A stretch of 64,000 nucleotides of DNA from Palsa-459 sp963841965 (lineage in GTDB: Bacteria; Actinomycetota; Acidimicrobiia; Acidimicrobiales; RAAP-2), in NCBI GenBank assembly GCA_963841965.1, contig CAWJES010000001.1:248001-312000 (forward strand). Reading direction: 5' to 3'. This document shows positions 53,356 through 61,601 of the stretch, one piece after another (the stretch's first letter is position 1; every line of letters begins with the position of its first letter). The notes beneath the pieces were generated by a model that had not been told where the DNA came from, did not search any database, and worked only from the letters and a program-made list of their open reading frames with translations. Position numbers and translations under genes: made by a program.

Positions 53356-54513
53356 CGGCGCCGTCGGAACCTCGCCCATCGGCAGCTCGCCCGCCGCCTG
53401 CGGGGCGGTCTTGCGGATCTCGCGGACGACGACCTGGATCGCGCTCCCGATCGGGATCCCCATCAGCGCACCGATGAACGTCCCGAATCCGCTCGCGATG
53501 CGCCCGCCCAGGGTCGCGCCGATGACGACGGCGAGCAGCACCAGCAACGGGCTCATCTTCACGGTCTTCGACATGATGACGGGGTTGAGGACGTGGTTCT
53601 CCACCTGCTGGTAGACGATGAAGATCACGAGCATCCCGATCCCCGCGGGTGTCGAGTGCAGGAAGGCGACGATCACCGTCGGAACCCCGGCGAGCAGACC
53701 GCCGACCAGCGGGAGCAGGTCGACCAGCGCGACCCAGAGCGCGAGGAGCCCCGCAAACGGCACGCCGAACACGAGCAGGCTGATCAGCACGACGATGCCG
53801 GCGATGACCGAGGTCGCGACATTGCCCGCCATGTAGCCCGTCACGCCGAGCGAGGACTCGCGCGCGACGATGTCGACCCTGCGGGCGCTCCCCGCGGGCA
53901 TGAGGCCGAGGAAGCCACGCCAGATCCGGGGCAGGTCCAAGAGCAGATAGAAGGCCAGCACCGCGATGGTCAGGAGGCGCAGCAGGGTCGTCGCCGCCGC
54001 CGCGCCGAAGGACAGTGCCGGTCGGGCGATCGACGACGCCTGCGCGGAGAGTTTGGGCAGGTTCTTCTTCACCCATGCCTGGAGGTGGAACCTGACGATC
54101 AGCCTGCCGATCGTCCCCTTGCCGTGCTGCGCCTGCCTCACGAGCGACGGCACCTCGCGGGTGAAGTGGTTCACCCCGCGCACGAGCGGGTCGCCGAGGA
54201 AGAACACGATGCCGCCGAAGACAATGAGCCCGATCACGAAGACGATGGAGGTGGCCGCGAACCGCGGGAGGCCGGTGCGCTGGAGCATCGCGACCGGCTG
54301 CACGAGCAGCACGGCGATGAATGCGGCGACCGCCATCAGCAGCAGGTCCGCTCGCAGGACCCAGACGAGCAGCAGCAGGAGCCCGGCGACGACGACGACC
54401 GTGACGCTCGCGATGATCGACCGGAGCGGGATCTCGCGGTGCTCCGCCGCGGCGAAGACCCGTCCCGTCACTGTCTCGGCGGGTCTGCGAGGCGGCTCGG
54501 CGGGATCGGCCAC
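53353..54513 (-). CDS. AI-2E family transporter (YdiK/TqsA/PerM type)
   Basis: A 386-residue membrane protein with about eight helices. It has a soluble central region (EVPSLVRQAQHGKGTIGRL) and the conserved C-terminal half with GVPFAGLLALWVALVDLLPLVGG and VYQQVENHVLNPVIMSKTVKMSP in pieces (YQQVENHVLNPVIMSK). Members export autoinducer-2 or act as cation antiporters; the substrate here is unknown. The start is GTG at 54513. The 51-base gap to the divergent gene on its right shows no clear -10 box on either strand. Confidence 0.9.
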   Translation of the reverse strand: MADPAEPPRRPAETVTGRVFAAAEHREIPLRSIIASVTVVVVAGLLLLLVWVLRADLLLMAVAAFIAVLLVQPVAMLQRTGLPRFAATSIVFVIGLIVFGGIVFFLGDPLVRGVNHFTREVPSLVRQAQHGKGTIGRLIVRFHLQAWVKKNLPKLSAQASSIARPALSFGAAAATTLLRLLTIAVLAFYLLLDLPRIWRGFLGLMPAGSARRVDIVARESSLGVTGYMAGNVATSVIAGIVVLISLLVFGVPFAGLLALWVALVDLLPLVGGLLAGVPTVIVAFLHSTPAGIGMLVIFIVYQQVENHVLNPVIMSKTVKMSPLLVLLAVVIGATLGGRIASGFGTFIGALMGIPIGSAIQVVVREIRKTAPQAAGELPMGEVPTAP

Positions 54514-54564
54514 GACTCAGAGCATTGCACCTCGGCGGTGCTGCGCCGTGGAAGGCTCTCAGGC

Positions 54565-55608
54565 GTGCCGGACGAGAAGCCAGTGGAACCGGTCGGCCCG
54601 CTGGCGCGCGCGAGGTTGAAGATCCCGCCCCAGATTCGCTTCGCGCTGTCTTTCGGCGTGCTCATCTTCATCTTCGAGTACCTCGTGCTCCCCCAGTTCG
54701 CGTCGGCTCGCCGGTCGATCCACGTGCTCGGCCAGGTCAACGTCTGGTGGCTCGGCTGCGCCGTGCTCCTCGAGGTCGCGGCGCTCCTCGCCTACGCCGA
54801 GCTGTCGCGGACGGTGCTCACCCCCGACGCGCCGAGCCGCAGCGTGCAGCTCCGCGTGAACATGTCGAGCCTCGCGCTCAGCCACGTGGTCCCCGGTGGC
54901 ACCGCTCCGGGCGGCGCCCTCGCCTACCGGCTCCTCACGGACGAGGGGGTCCCCGGCTCCGTGACGGCGTTCGGTCTCGCCGCGCAGGGCATCGGCTCCG
55001 CGGTGGTCCTCAACATGATCTTCTGGATGGCGCTCGTGATCTCCATCCCCCTGAGCGGCTACAACCGCCTCTACGGCTTCGCCGCCCTGGCCGGGGTGTT
55101 CCTGCTCCTCGCGTTCTTCGGGACCGTGGTCCTCGTCACGAGGGGCCAGTCCAAGGCCGACGCCTGGCTCCGCAGGATCGCCGCGCACGTCCCGTTCACC
55201 TCCCCCGACGGCGTCTCGAGGATGCTGCAGCACGTCGCGGACCGGATCACCCTGCTCCTGACGAACCGGCGCCTGCTCTCCGGCGCCCTCGCGTGGGCCG
55301 CCGCGAACTGGCTCCTCGACGCCGCGAGCCTCTGGATCTTCGTCGTGGCGTTCGGCCACGTCGTCTCGCCCATCGACCTGCTCGTGGCGTACGGGCTCGC
55401 GAACGTCCTTGCGGTGCTCCCGATCACCCCCGGCGGACTGGGCGTCATCGAGGGCGTGCTGATCCCCACGCTCGTCGGCTTCCGCGTCCCCGCGGCGATC
55501 GCCACGATCGCGGTGCTCGGCTGGCGGCTCGTCAACTTCTGGCTCCCGATCCCCGTCGGGGGCGGCTGCTACCTCTCGCTCAAGGTCCGCCACCGCCGCA
55601 TGGCGTAG
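54565..55608 (+). CDS. YbhN-like membrane protein (LPG synthase TM domain)
   Basis: A 347-residue membrane protein with about eight helices, family UPF0104/YbhN (lysylphosphatidylglycerol synthase TM region, PF03706). Motifs are ALSHVVPGGTAPGGALAYRLL, FVVAFGHVVSPIDLLVAYGLA and ITPGGLGVIEGVLIP. It lacks the C-terminal aminoacyl-transferase domain. Such stand-alone proteins are often thought to move or flip lipids; function here is not established. The GTG at 54565 is the first start that keeps the whole conserved region. It ends 23 bases from the convergent ppk1. Confidence 0.85.
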   Translation: MPDEKPVEPVGPLARARLKIPPQIRFALSFGVLIFIFEYLVLPQFASARRSIHVLGQVNVWWLGCAVLLEVAALLAYAELSRTVLTPDAPSRSVQLRVNMSSLALSHVVPGGTAPGGALAYRLLTDEGVPGSVTAFGLAAQGIGSAVVLNMIFWMALVISIPLSGYNRLYGFAALAGVFLLLAFFGTVVLVTRGQSKADAWLRRIAAHVPFTSPDGVSRMLQHVADRITLLLTNRRLLSGALAWAAANWLLDAASLWIFVVAFGHVVSPIDLLVAYGLANVLAVLPITPGGLGVIEGVLIPTLVGFRVPAAIATIAVLGWRLVNFWLPIPVGGGCYLSLKVRHRRMA

Positions 55609-55631
55609 GAGGCGCCGCTACCGCTGCGGAG

Positions 55632-57794
55632 TCAGGACTCCTGCTCGCGCCAGTGGCGGTACCGCTCCGCAGCGATCTCCTTGAGCTCGCGTTGGACGCT
55701 CCGCCCGTTCGCGCCGTCGAGCCTGCGCCACCGCTGGTCGGGACCGAGCACCCACGAGAACTGGTCGTCCTCGAACGTGAGCTCGAGCGCCTCGACCAGC
55801 TGGTCGACGAGGTCCGGGTCCGTCACCGGTGTGGTCGCCTCGATCCGGCGATCGAGGTTCCGCTCCATCAGGTCGGACGAGCCGATGAACACCCGGCGGC
55901 CGTGCGGCCCGTCGGACCGGCCGAAGGAGAAGATCCTCGAGTGCTCGAGGAACTCGCCGACCACGGAGCGCACGTGGATGGTCTCGGAGAGGTCCGGGAT
56001 CCCCGGGCGCAGGCAGCAGAGCCCGCGCACCGCGAGGCGGATCGGCACGCCCGCGCGCGACGCCCCGTAGAGCTCGTCGATCACGCGCGGATCCGTGAGG
56101 CCGTTCAGCTTGATGTCGATCGCCCCGTCCGGACCCGCCTCTCGCTCCTGGTGGATCAGCTCGATGATCGTCGGACGCATCGACACGGGCGACACGAGCA
56201 GGCGCTCGTACGCGGCATGGTGGCTGAAGCCCGTCAGGAAGTTGAAGAGCTTCGCGACATCGCTCGTGATCCGCTCGTCCGAGGTCAGCAGGCCGATGTC
56301 CTCGTAGATGCGGGCGGTCTTGGAGTTGTAGTTGCCCGTTCCGATGTGGCAGTAGCGACGGACGCCATCGGCCTCGCGGCGAAGCACCAGCGCCGTCTTC
56401 GAGTGCGTCTTGTAGCCCATGATCCCGTAGACGACGTGGACCCCGGTGTCTTCCAGCGCCTTCGCCCACCCGATGTTCGCGGCCTCATCGAAGCGCGCCT
56501 TCAGCTCGACGAGCGCGGCGACCTGCTTGCCGGACTCCGCGGCGCGGATGAGCGACGCGACGATCGGGCTATCGCCCGAGGTCCGGTACAAGGTGTGCTT
56601 GATCCCGAGGACGTCGGGATCGTCGGCCGCCTGTGCGACGAATGCCTCGACGGAGTCGGAGAACGAGTCGTAGGGGTGGTGCAGCAGCACGTCTCGCTCG
56701 CGGAGCACGGCGAAGATGTCCGCGCTCTCGTTGTCGCCGAACATCAGGCTCGGTGGCGTGATCGGCGTCCAGGTCTCCGTCTTCAGATCCGCCCGGTCGA
56801 TCGCGTAGACCGACCACAGCCCGCTGAGGCCGATGGGGGCATCGACGGTGTAGACCGCATCCTCGCTCAGGTCGAGCTCGCGCAGCAGCAGCGCGCGCAT
56901 CGCCGGGCTCATCTTGCGCTGGACCTCGAGGCGCACCGCGCGCCCGAAGCGGCGCCTGCGCAGCTCCATCTCGAGCGCCACGAGGAGGTCCTCCGCCTCC
57001 TCCTCCTCCAAGATGAGGTCCGCGTTCCTCGTGACGCGGAAGAACTCGGGGTCGCCGATCTCCATGCCCGGGAAGAGCCCGCCGAGATTGGCCGCGATCA
57101 CCTCCTCGATCGGAACGATGCGCTCGCCGTCCGAGAGGCTGAGGAAGCGGGGCAGCACGGGCGGCACCTTGACGCGCGCGATGCGCTCCTCACCTGTCGC
57201 GGGGTCGCGCACCTCGACCGCCACGTTCAGCGAGAGGTTCGAGATCATCGGAAACGGATGCCCGGGATCGACGGCCAGCGGGGTCAGGATCGGGTAGATC
57301 TCGCGGTCGTAGTAGTCGCGCAGGAACGCGCGGTCGGCCTCGTCGAGCGAGTCGAACGAGCCCAGCCGCAGTCCTGCAGCCGCGAGGCTCGGCTGCAGGT
57401 GCTCGCGGAAGATCGAGTCCTGGCGCCGCACGAGCTCCGTGGTCCGCTCGCGGATGCCGACGAGCTGCTCGCGCGGGCGCAGCCCGTCGGCGGACCGCGA
57501 GGTGATGCCGCCCACCACCTGGTCCTCGAGGCCCGCGACGCGCACCATGAAGAACTCGTCGAGCAGCTCCGAGAAGATCGCCATGAACTTGACCTGGTCG
57601 AGCAAGGGGACCAGCTTGTCCTCGGAGAGGTCGAGCAGCCTCGCGCCGAAGTCGAGCCTCGAGAGCTCGCGGTTGGCGAATCGGTGCGCGCCGAAGCGCT
57701 CGATGGCCACGAGGTCGTCGACGGGTGTGACGGTGCGGAGCTCGTATGCCTCGGCCTCAGCGGCGGCCTCGGGGGTGGTGGTGAGCTCCGACAT
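55632..57794 (-). CDS. ppk1: Polyphosphate kinase 1
   Basis: A 720-residue PPK1 with N, head, C1 and C2 domains. The N domain has FANRELSRLDFGARLLDLSED in pieces (NRELSRLDFGARLL). The phospho-acceptor His464 lies in GYKTHSKTALV and the second active-site His483 in YCHIGTGNYNSKTARIYED. The C-terminus has RVFIGSSDLMERNLDRRIE. It makes polyphosphate from ATP at the membrane. The ATG at 57794 has AGGAGG upstream and TACAAT just before it. The gene is intact. Confidence 0.96.
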   Translation of the reverse strand: MSELTTTPEAAAEAEAYELRTVTPVDDLVAIERFGAHRFANRELSRLDFGARLLDLSEDKLVPLLDQVKFMAIFSELLDEFFMVRVAGLEDQVVGGITSRSADGLRPREQLVGIRERTTELVRRQDSIFREHLQPSLAAAGLRLGSFDSLDEADRAFLRDYYDREIYPILTPLAVDPGHPFPMISNLSLNVAVEVRDPATGEERIARVKVPPVLPRFLSLSDGERIVPIEEVIAANLGGLFPGMEIGDPEFFRVTRNADLILEEEEAEDLLVALEMELRRRRFGRAVRLEVQRKMSPAMRALLLRELDLSEDAVYTVDAPIGLSGLWSVYAIDRADLKTETWTPITPPSLMFGDNESADIFAVLRERDVLLHHPYDSFSDSVEAFVAQAADDPDVLGIKHTLYRTSGDSPIVASLIRAAESGKQVAALVELKARFDEAANIGWAKALEDTGVHVVYGIMGYKTHSKTALVLRREADGVRRYCHIGTGNYNSKTARIYEDIGLLTSDERITSDVAKLFNFLTGFSHHAAYERLLVSPVSMRPTIIELIHQEREAGPDGAIDIKLNGLTDPRVIDELYGASRAGVPIRLAVRGLCCLRPGIPDLSETIHVRSVVGEFLEHSRIFSFGRSDGPHGRRVFIGSSDLMERNLDRRIEATTPVTDPDLVDQLVEALELTFEDDQFSWVLGPDQRWRRLDGANGRSVQRELKEIAAERYRHWREQES

Positions 57795-57805
57795 CGGTCC
57801 TCCTG

Positions 57806-57811
57806 ATTGTA
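57806..57811 (-). promoter_or_regulatory. -10 box for ppk1 (TACAAT)
   Basis: TACAAT on the minus strand, 11 bases before the ppk1 ATG. Transcription would start within or just after the AGGAGG, so the leader would be very short. No -35 match. Confidence 0.4.
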
Positions 57812-57820
57812 CGACGGCAC

Positions 57821-57826
57821 TATTAT
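57821..57826 (+). promoter_or_regulatory. -10 box of leaderless SEDS-gene promoter (TATTAT)
   Basis: TATTAT, then CCACCC, then the ATG at 57833. Spacing is exactly 6. It is back to back with the ppk1 -10 box in a 38-base divergent gap. Confidence 0.55.
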
Positions 57827-57832
57827 CCACCC

Positions 57833-59206
57833 ATGACCGCGCTGCGCGCCGCGCCGCCGCGGGTCTGGAGGCCATCGATCCCTCCCTACGTCCGCGGGCC
57901 GAAGCCTCGCCGGCGCGTGGAGTTCTGGCTCCTGCTCCTCGCCTGCGGCATCACGACGGCGCTGTACTCACTCGCGACACTCGGCGTGAAGGGCCACCTT
58001 CCCCTGCACCTCTGGGGCTTCCTCGTGGCGATCCTCGCCCTCTCGATGCTCGCGCACCTCGCGAACCGCTGGCTCGTCCCGACCGCCACGCCGGTGCTCC
58101 TCCCCCTCGCAACGATGCTGAACGGGCTCGGCTACGTCGAGATCGCACGATGGAACCCGCCCCTCGCCCAGGCGCAGGCCGTGTGGGTCACGGTCTCCGC
58201 GGCGCTCTACGTCGCCACACTGCTGTTCGTGCGGCGCTCGAGGGACCTCGACCGCTACCGGTACCTCCTCCTCCTGCTCGCCACCTTCCTCCTGCTCGCG
58301 CCGCTGATCCCGCACTTCGGCGAGAAGATCGGCGGCGCGAGGCTGTGGGTGCACATCGGCACCACGCAGTTCCAGCCGATCGAGATCGCGAAGATCCTCC
58401 TCGTCATCTTCTTCGCGTCGTACTTCGCCACCACCAAGGAGCTGCTCGCAATCCCGTCGAGACGTATCGGGAACCGGCTGGTCATCGACCCGCGCCCGAT
58501 CCTGCCCATCCTCGTGACCTGGGGGTTCGCGGTCCTCGTGCTCGGGGCGGAGAACGACATCGGCTTCGCGATGCTCCTCTTCACCCTCTTCCTGGCCCTC
58601 CTGTGGACGAGCACGGGTCGCGTCGCGTACCTGGCGTTCGGCCTGCTCCTCTTCGCCGTGGGCGCCGTCCTCGCGGCGCACGCCTTCCCCCAGGTCCACG
58701 AGCGGGTGACGGTGTGGCTCAACCCGTGGCCCTATGCCCAGACGAGCGGCAACCAGCTCGTCTTCGGCTGGTTCGCGATCGCGAACGGCGGGGTGGGCGG
58801 GTCGGGGCTCGGACTCGGGACCGTCGGGGGACTCGTCCCGTTCATCACGTCGGACATGATCTTCGCCGCGATCGGCGAGGAGATGGGACTCCTGGGCATC
58901 GCGATCGTCGTGTGCGGCTTCGCCCTCATGGTCGGGACCGGGTTCCAGATCGCGCAGCGCTCCCGGACGGACTTCGCGAGGCTGCTCGCCGTCGGGCTCA
59001 CCGTGATCCTCGGCTTCCAGGCCTTCTTCATCATGGCCGGCGTGCTGCGGCTGCTGCCGCTCACCGGGATCACGCTCCCGTTCATGGCTTACGGCGGCTC
59101 GTCGCTCGTGGCCAACTACATCCTGATCGCGCTGCTGATGCGCCTGTCCGAGGAGGCTGAGACCAAGCCGCTTCCCTCGGTCAAGCCAATGGCCGTCGCG
59201 GCCTGA
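57833..59206 (+). CDS. SEDS-family peptidoglycan polymerase (FtsW/RodA type)
   Basis: A 457-residue membrane protein with about 10-12 helices. Conserved blocks are FGEKIGGARLWVHIGTTQFQPIEIAKI, given in pieces (GGARLWVHIG, FQPIEIAKILL), AENDIGFAMLLF, the loop VTVWLNPWPYAQTSGNQLVF, FAAIGEEMGLLG and PLTGITLPFMAYGGSSL. SEDS proteins polymerise lipid II with a class B PBP. It resembles the actinobacterial RodA-like SEDS protein usually found near pbpA and pknB, but no PBP is adjacent. The outer-loop position usually holding Asp (NPWxDPxGxGYQ) reads NPWPYAQTSGNQ. Leaderless ATG at 57833. Confidence 0.9.
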   Translation: MTALRAAPPRVWRPSIPPYVRGPKPRRRVEFWLLLLACGITTALYSLATLGVKGHLPLHLWGFLVAILALSMLAHLANRWLVPTATPVLLPLATMLNGLGYVEIARWNPPLAQAQAVWVTVSAALYVATLLFVRRSRDLDRYRYLLLLLATFLLLAPLIPHFGEKIGGARLWVHIGTTQFQPIEIAKILLVIFFASYFATTKELLAIPSRRIGNRLVIDPRPILPILVTWGFAVLVLGAENDIGFAMLLFTLFLALLWTSTGRVAYLAFGLLLFAVGAVLAAHAFPQVHERVTVWLNPWPYAQTSGNQLVFGWFAIANGGVGGSGLGLGTVGGLVPFITSDMIFAAIGEEMGLLGIAIVVCGFALMVGTGFQIAQRSRTDFARLLAVGLTVILGFQAFFIMAGVLRLLPLTGITLPFMAYGGSSLVANYILIALLMRLSEEAETKPLPSVKPMAVAA

Positions 59207-59620
59207 TCACGCCTCGAGCAGCGTCACGTCGCAGAGCAGCGGGGCCGGAGGGCTCTGGCGCACCGCGAGCGCGATGCCGTCGCTCGGCCTGCAGTCGAGC
59301 ACCTCATGGCCACGCGGACCCATGAGGTCGAGCTCCGCGTGGATCGCCCCGTCTCGCGCGCCGGTGAGCCGAACGGCGACGATGTCCACCCCCGTGACCG
59401 CGAGCACATCGTTGAACAGCTCGTGCGAGCCGGGCCGCGTGCCCCGCTCCTTGTGGAGCGCCAGGGCGATCGCCTGGGCCTCGGGGAGACCGATCGGGAA
59501 CGAGATCGCGCGGAACGGCGCGGCCGCCTCCCGGAGATTCACGACGGGGCTCGTCGCGGGAAGGTCGAAGACCACGTTCACGATGTCCATCACCTCGAAC
59601 ACCGCGTCCTCGTCGGCCAT
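59207..59620 (-). CDS. Bifunctional nuclease domain protein (DUF151)
   Basis: A 137-residue protein of the BFN/DUF151 family (PF02577). It shows AISFPIGLPEAQAIALALH, RPGSHELFNDVLAVTGVD, and the C-terminal VLDCRPSDGIALAVRQSPP. Characterised members have RNase/DNase activity or act as stress-related proteins. The ATG at 59620 shares one base with the rodA stop (TGATG), so it is co-translated with rodA. It ends directly against the convergent SEDS gene at 59206. Confidence 0.9.
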   Translation of the reverse strand: MADEDAVFEVMDIVNVVFDLPATSPVVNLREAAAPFRAISFPIGLPEAQAIALALHKERGTRPGSHELFNDVLAVTGVDIVAVRLTGARDGAIHAELDLMGPRGHEVLDCRPSDGIALAVRQSPPAPLLCDVTLLEA

Positions 59621-60759
59621 CAGGTGGCCTTGCGGTTCGAGACGGAAAGGACCATCCCGACCGAGATGAAGAAGCAGACCGCCGCGGACCCCCCGTAGCT
59701 CATGAACGGGAGCGGGATGCCGGTGACCGGCATGATCCCCATGATCATCCCGACGTTCTGGAAGCAGCTGAACGCGAAGAACGTGAAGATGCCGACGGCG
59801 ATGAGCTGGCCCAGCTGGTCCTTGGCAAGCATCGACACACGCAGCATGCGGGCCGCAAGGACCCCAAGGGCGGCAAGGAGGCCGGCTGCGCCCACGAATC
59901 CAAGCTGCTCGCCGACTGCGGTGAAGATGAAGTCCGTGTGCTGCTCTGGCACGTAGCCGAGGTTCGTCTGCAGGCCATGGAAGAGGCCCTGACCGAAGAG
60001 GCCCCCCGCCCCGATGGCGGCCTTGGCCTGGTGCACCTGGTAGATGTACTGGGCCGCCGCAGGGTTCGTGGAGTTCTGGTTGAGGAAGCTCGTGAGGCGG
60101 ACCACCTGGTAGTGCTGGAGGACGCCGAGGACCACCGCGAGGACCGCCGCGCCCGCTGCCAGGACGCCGAGCAGCAGCAGGAAGCGCGGCGGCACCCCGG
60201 CGATGGCGAGCATCACGATCAGGACCACCACCATGATGATCGACGTGCCGAGGTCGGGCTGGAGGAAGACCAGGGCGATGGGTATGCCCGCCATCAGCAG
60301 GAGCCTGCGGACGTCGCGCATCGTGAGGCCGTCGGGTCGTCGCCCGCAGTAGGTCGCGATCGCCAGGATCATCCCGAGGACGGCGAACTCCGAGGGCTGG
60401 ATCTGGATGATGCCGAAGGAGAACCACCGCTGGGAGCCGAGTGCGGCTGACCCGAGCGGGGACTTGACGGCCAGCAGGGCCAGGATGCAGAGCAGGTAGA
60501 TCGGCGTCGCGAGCTGCTCGAATCGCCGGTAGTCGAATTTCGAGACCGCGAGCATGATCACCCCTCCGATGATGACGAAGAGCGTCTGGCGCTTGAGGAA
60601 GTAGTACGGGCTGAAGCCCTCGGAGATCAGCGCGGCCTTGGTCGCGCTGTAGACCATGATGACCCCGAACGCCGAGACGCCGAGCGTGAGCCCGGCGAGG
60701 ATCAGGTCGTAACCGCCCGTTCGCTTCGCACTGCGCGTCTCTGCGTCGAGGAGCGTCAC
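59620..60759 (-). CDS. rodA: Rod-shape-determining protein RodA (SEDS)
   Basis: A 379-residue SEDS protein with about ten helices. Blocks: GSQRWFSFGIIQIQPSEFAV, FLQPDLGTSIIM, the outer loop RLTSFLNQNSTNPAAAQYIY, AIGAGGLFGQGLFHGLQT, YVPEQHTDFIFTAVGEQLGF and GIPLPFMSYGGSA. It polymerises lipid II during elongation. The GTG at 60759 overlaps the aroE stop by 4 bases. It lies in the alaS-ruvX-mltG-aroE-rodA run, where MltG and RodA act in the same wall-synthesis process. Confidence 0.92.
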   Translation of the reverse strand: MTLLDAETRSAKRTGGYDLILAGLTLGVSAFGVIMVYSATKAALISEGFSPYYFLKRQTLFVIIGGVIMLAVSKFDYRRFEQLATPIYLLCILALLAVKSPLGSAALGSQRWFSFGIIQIQPSEFAVLGMILAIATYCGRRPDGLTMRDVRRLLLMAGIPIALVFLQPDLGTSIIMVVVLIVMLAIAGVPPRFLLLLGVLAAGAAVLAVVLGVLQHYQVVRLTSFLNQNSTNPAAAQYIYQVHQAKAAIGAGGLFGQGLFHGLQTNLGYVPEQHTDFIFTAVGEQLGFVGAAGLLAALGVLAARMLRVSMLAKDQLGQLIAVGIFTFFAFSCFQNVGMIMGIMPVTGIPLPFMSYGGSAAVCFFISVGMVLSVSNRKAT

Positions 60760-61601
60760 GACGTCGGCACCGCCGCGTGCAGGGCCGCCGCGGGAGGCGC
60801 CGTGCCGAGCCAGAGCTCGAGCGCACCTGCAGCCTGGTGGATCAGGACCTCGATGCCGCCGACCGTCCGTGCGCCCGAACTGGCCGCCTGCGCGAGCCAG
60901 GGGGTCACGAGAGGATGGTAGACGAGGTCGACCGCGATCTGGCCCGCACGCAGCAGACCGGGATCGAGCAGGGGGTCGGACTCCTGCGCGTCGGTTCCGA
61001 CCATCCCGACGGGGGTCGCCTGGATGACGAGGTCGGCTGTCGCCGCCTCGCCGGGAGCGCCCTCGCGCACGCACGGGGCCAGGGCCAGCGCGCGCGCGGC
61101 GGCGCCAGCACGACGCGAGACGACGATGACCTCGGCGGCTCCCGCCGATGCGAGTGCGTCGATCACCGCCAGTGCTGCGCCCCCGGCGCCGAGGACCGCG
61201 CACCGCTTGGTTGCCACGGTCTCCCCCGTCACGCAGGACACGGCGCCGAGCAGCCCCGCGCCGTCGGTCGACGCCGCGAGCACCCCCGATGTCTCCTCGT
61301 GCACGAGGCAGTTCGACGCCCCGAGCCGCTCCACCGTGGCTGTCCGGTGCTCGCAGTGCTCGACCACCGCCACCTTCAGGGGCATGGTGACGCTGAGTCC
61401 GTGGATGCCCAGCGTCCGGACCGCCCCGACCACGAGCTGCGCGTCGACGGCGCCGGCGCGCAGCGCCACGGACACCGCGTCGATCCCCATGGCCTCGAAC
61501 GCCGCGTTGTGCAGTGCCGGCGAGAGGGAGTGCGCGATCGGGTCCCCCGCGACCCCGTAGAGGGCCGTCGCCGCAGTGACCGGGCGCATCCGTGCGCTCA
61601 C
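60756..61601 (-). CDS. aroE: Shikimate dehydrogenase
   Basis: A 281-residue enzyme with the shikimate-binding SLSPALHNAAFEAMG and catalytic Lys in SVTMPLKVAVVEHC, then STDGAGLLGAV (catalytic Asp). The cofactor domain has VLGAGGAALAVIDAL followed by VSRR, suggesting NADP use. The C-terminus has VDLVYHPLVTPWL and GIEVLIHQAAGALELW. It reduces 3-dehydroshikimate, feeding the chorismate used by TrpE and MenF. The GTG at 61601 overlaps the mltG stop by 4 bases. Confidence 0.93.
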   Translation of the reverse strand: MSARMRPVTAATALYGVAGDPIAHSLSPALHNAAFEAMGIDAVSVALRAGAVDAQLVVGAVRTLGIHGLSVTMPLKVAVVEHCEHRTATVERLGASNCLVHEETSGVLAASTDGAGLLGAVSCVTGETVATKRCAVLGAGGAALAVIDALASAGAAEVIVVSRRAGAAARALALAPCVREGAPGEAATADLVIQATPVGMVGTDAQESDPLLDPGLLRAGQIAVDLVYHPLVTPWLAQAASSGARTVGGIEVLIHQAAGALELWLGTAPPAAALHAAVPTS

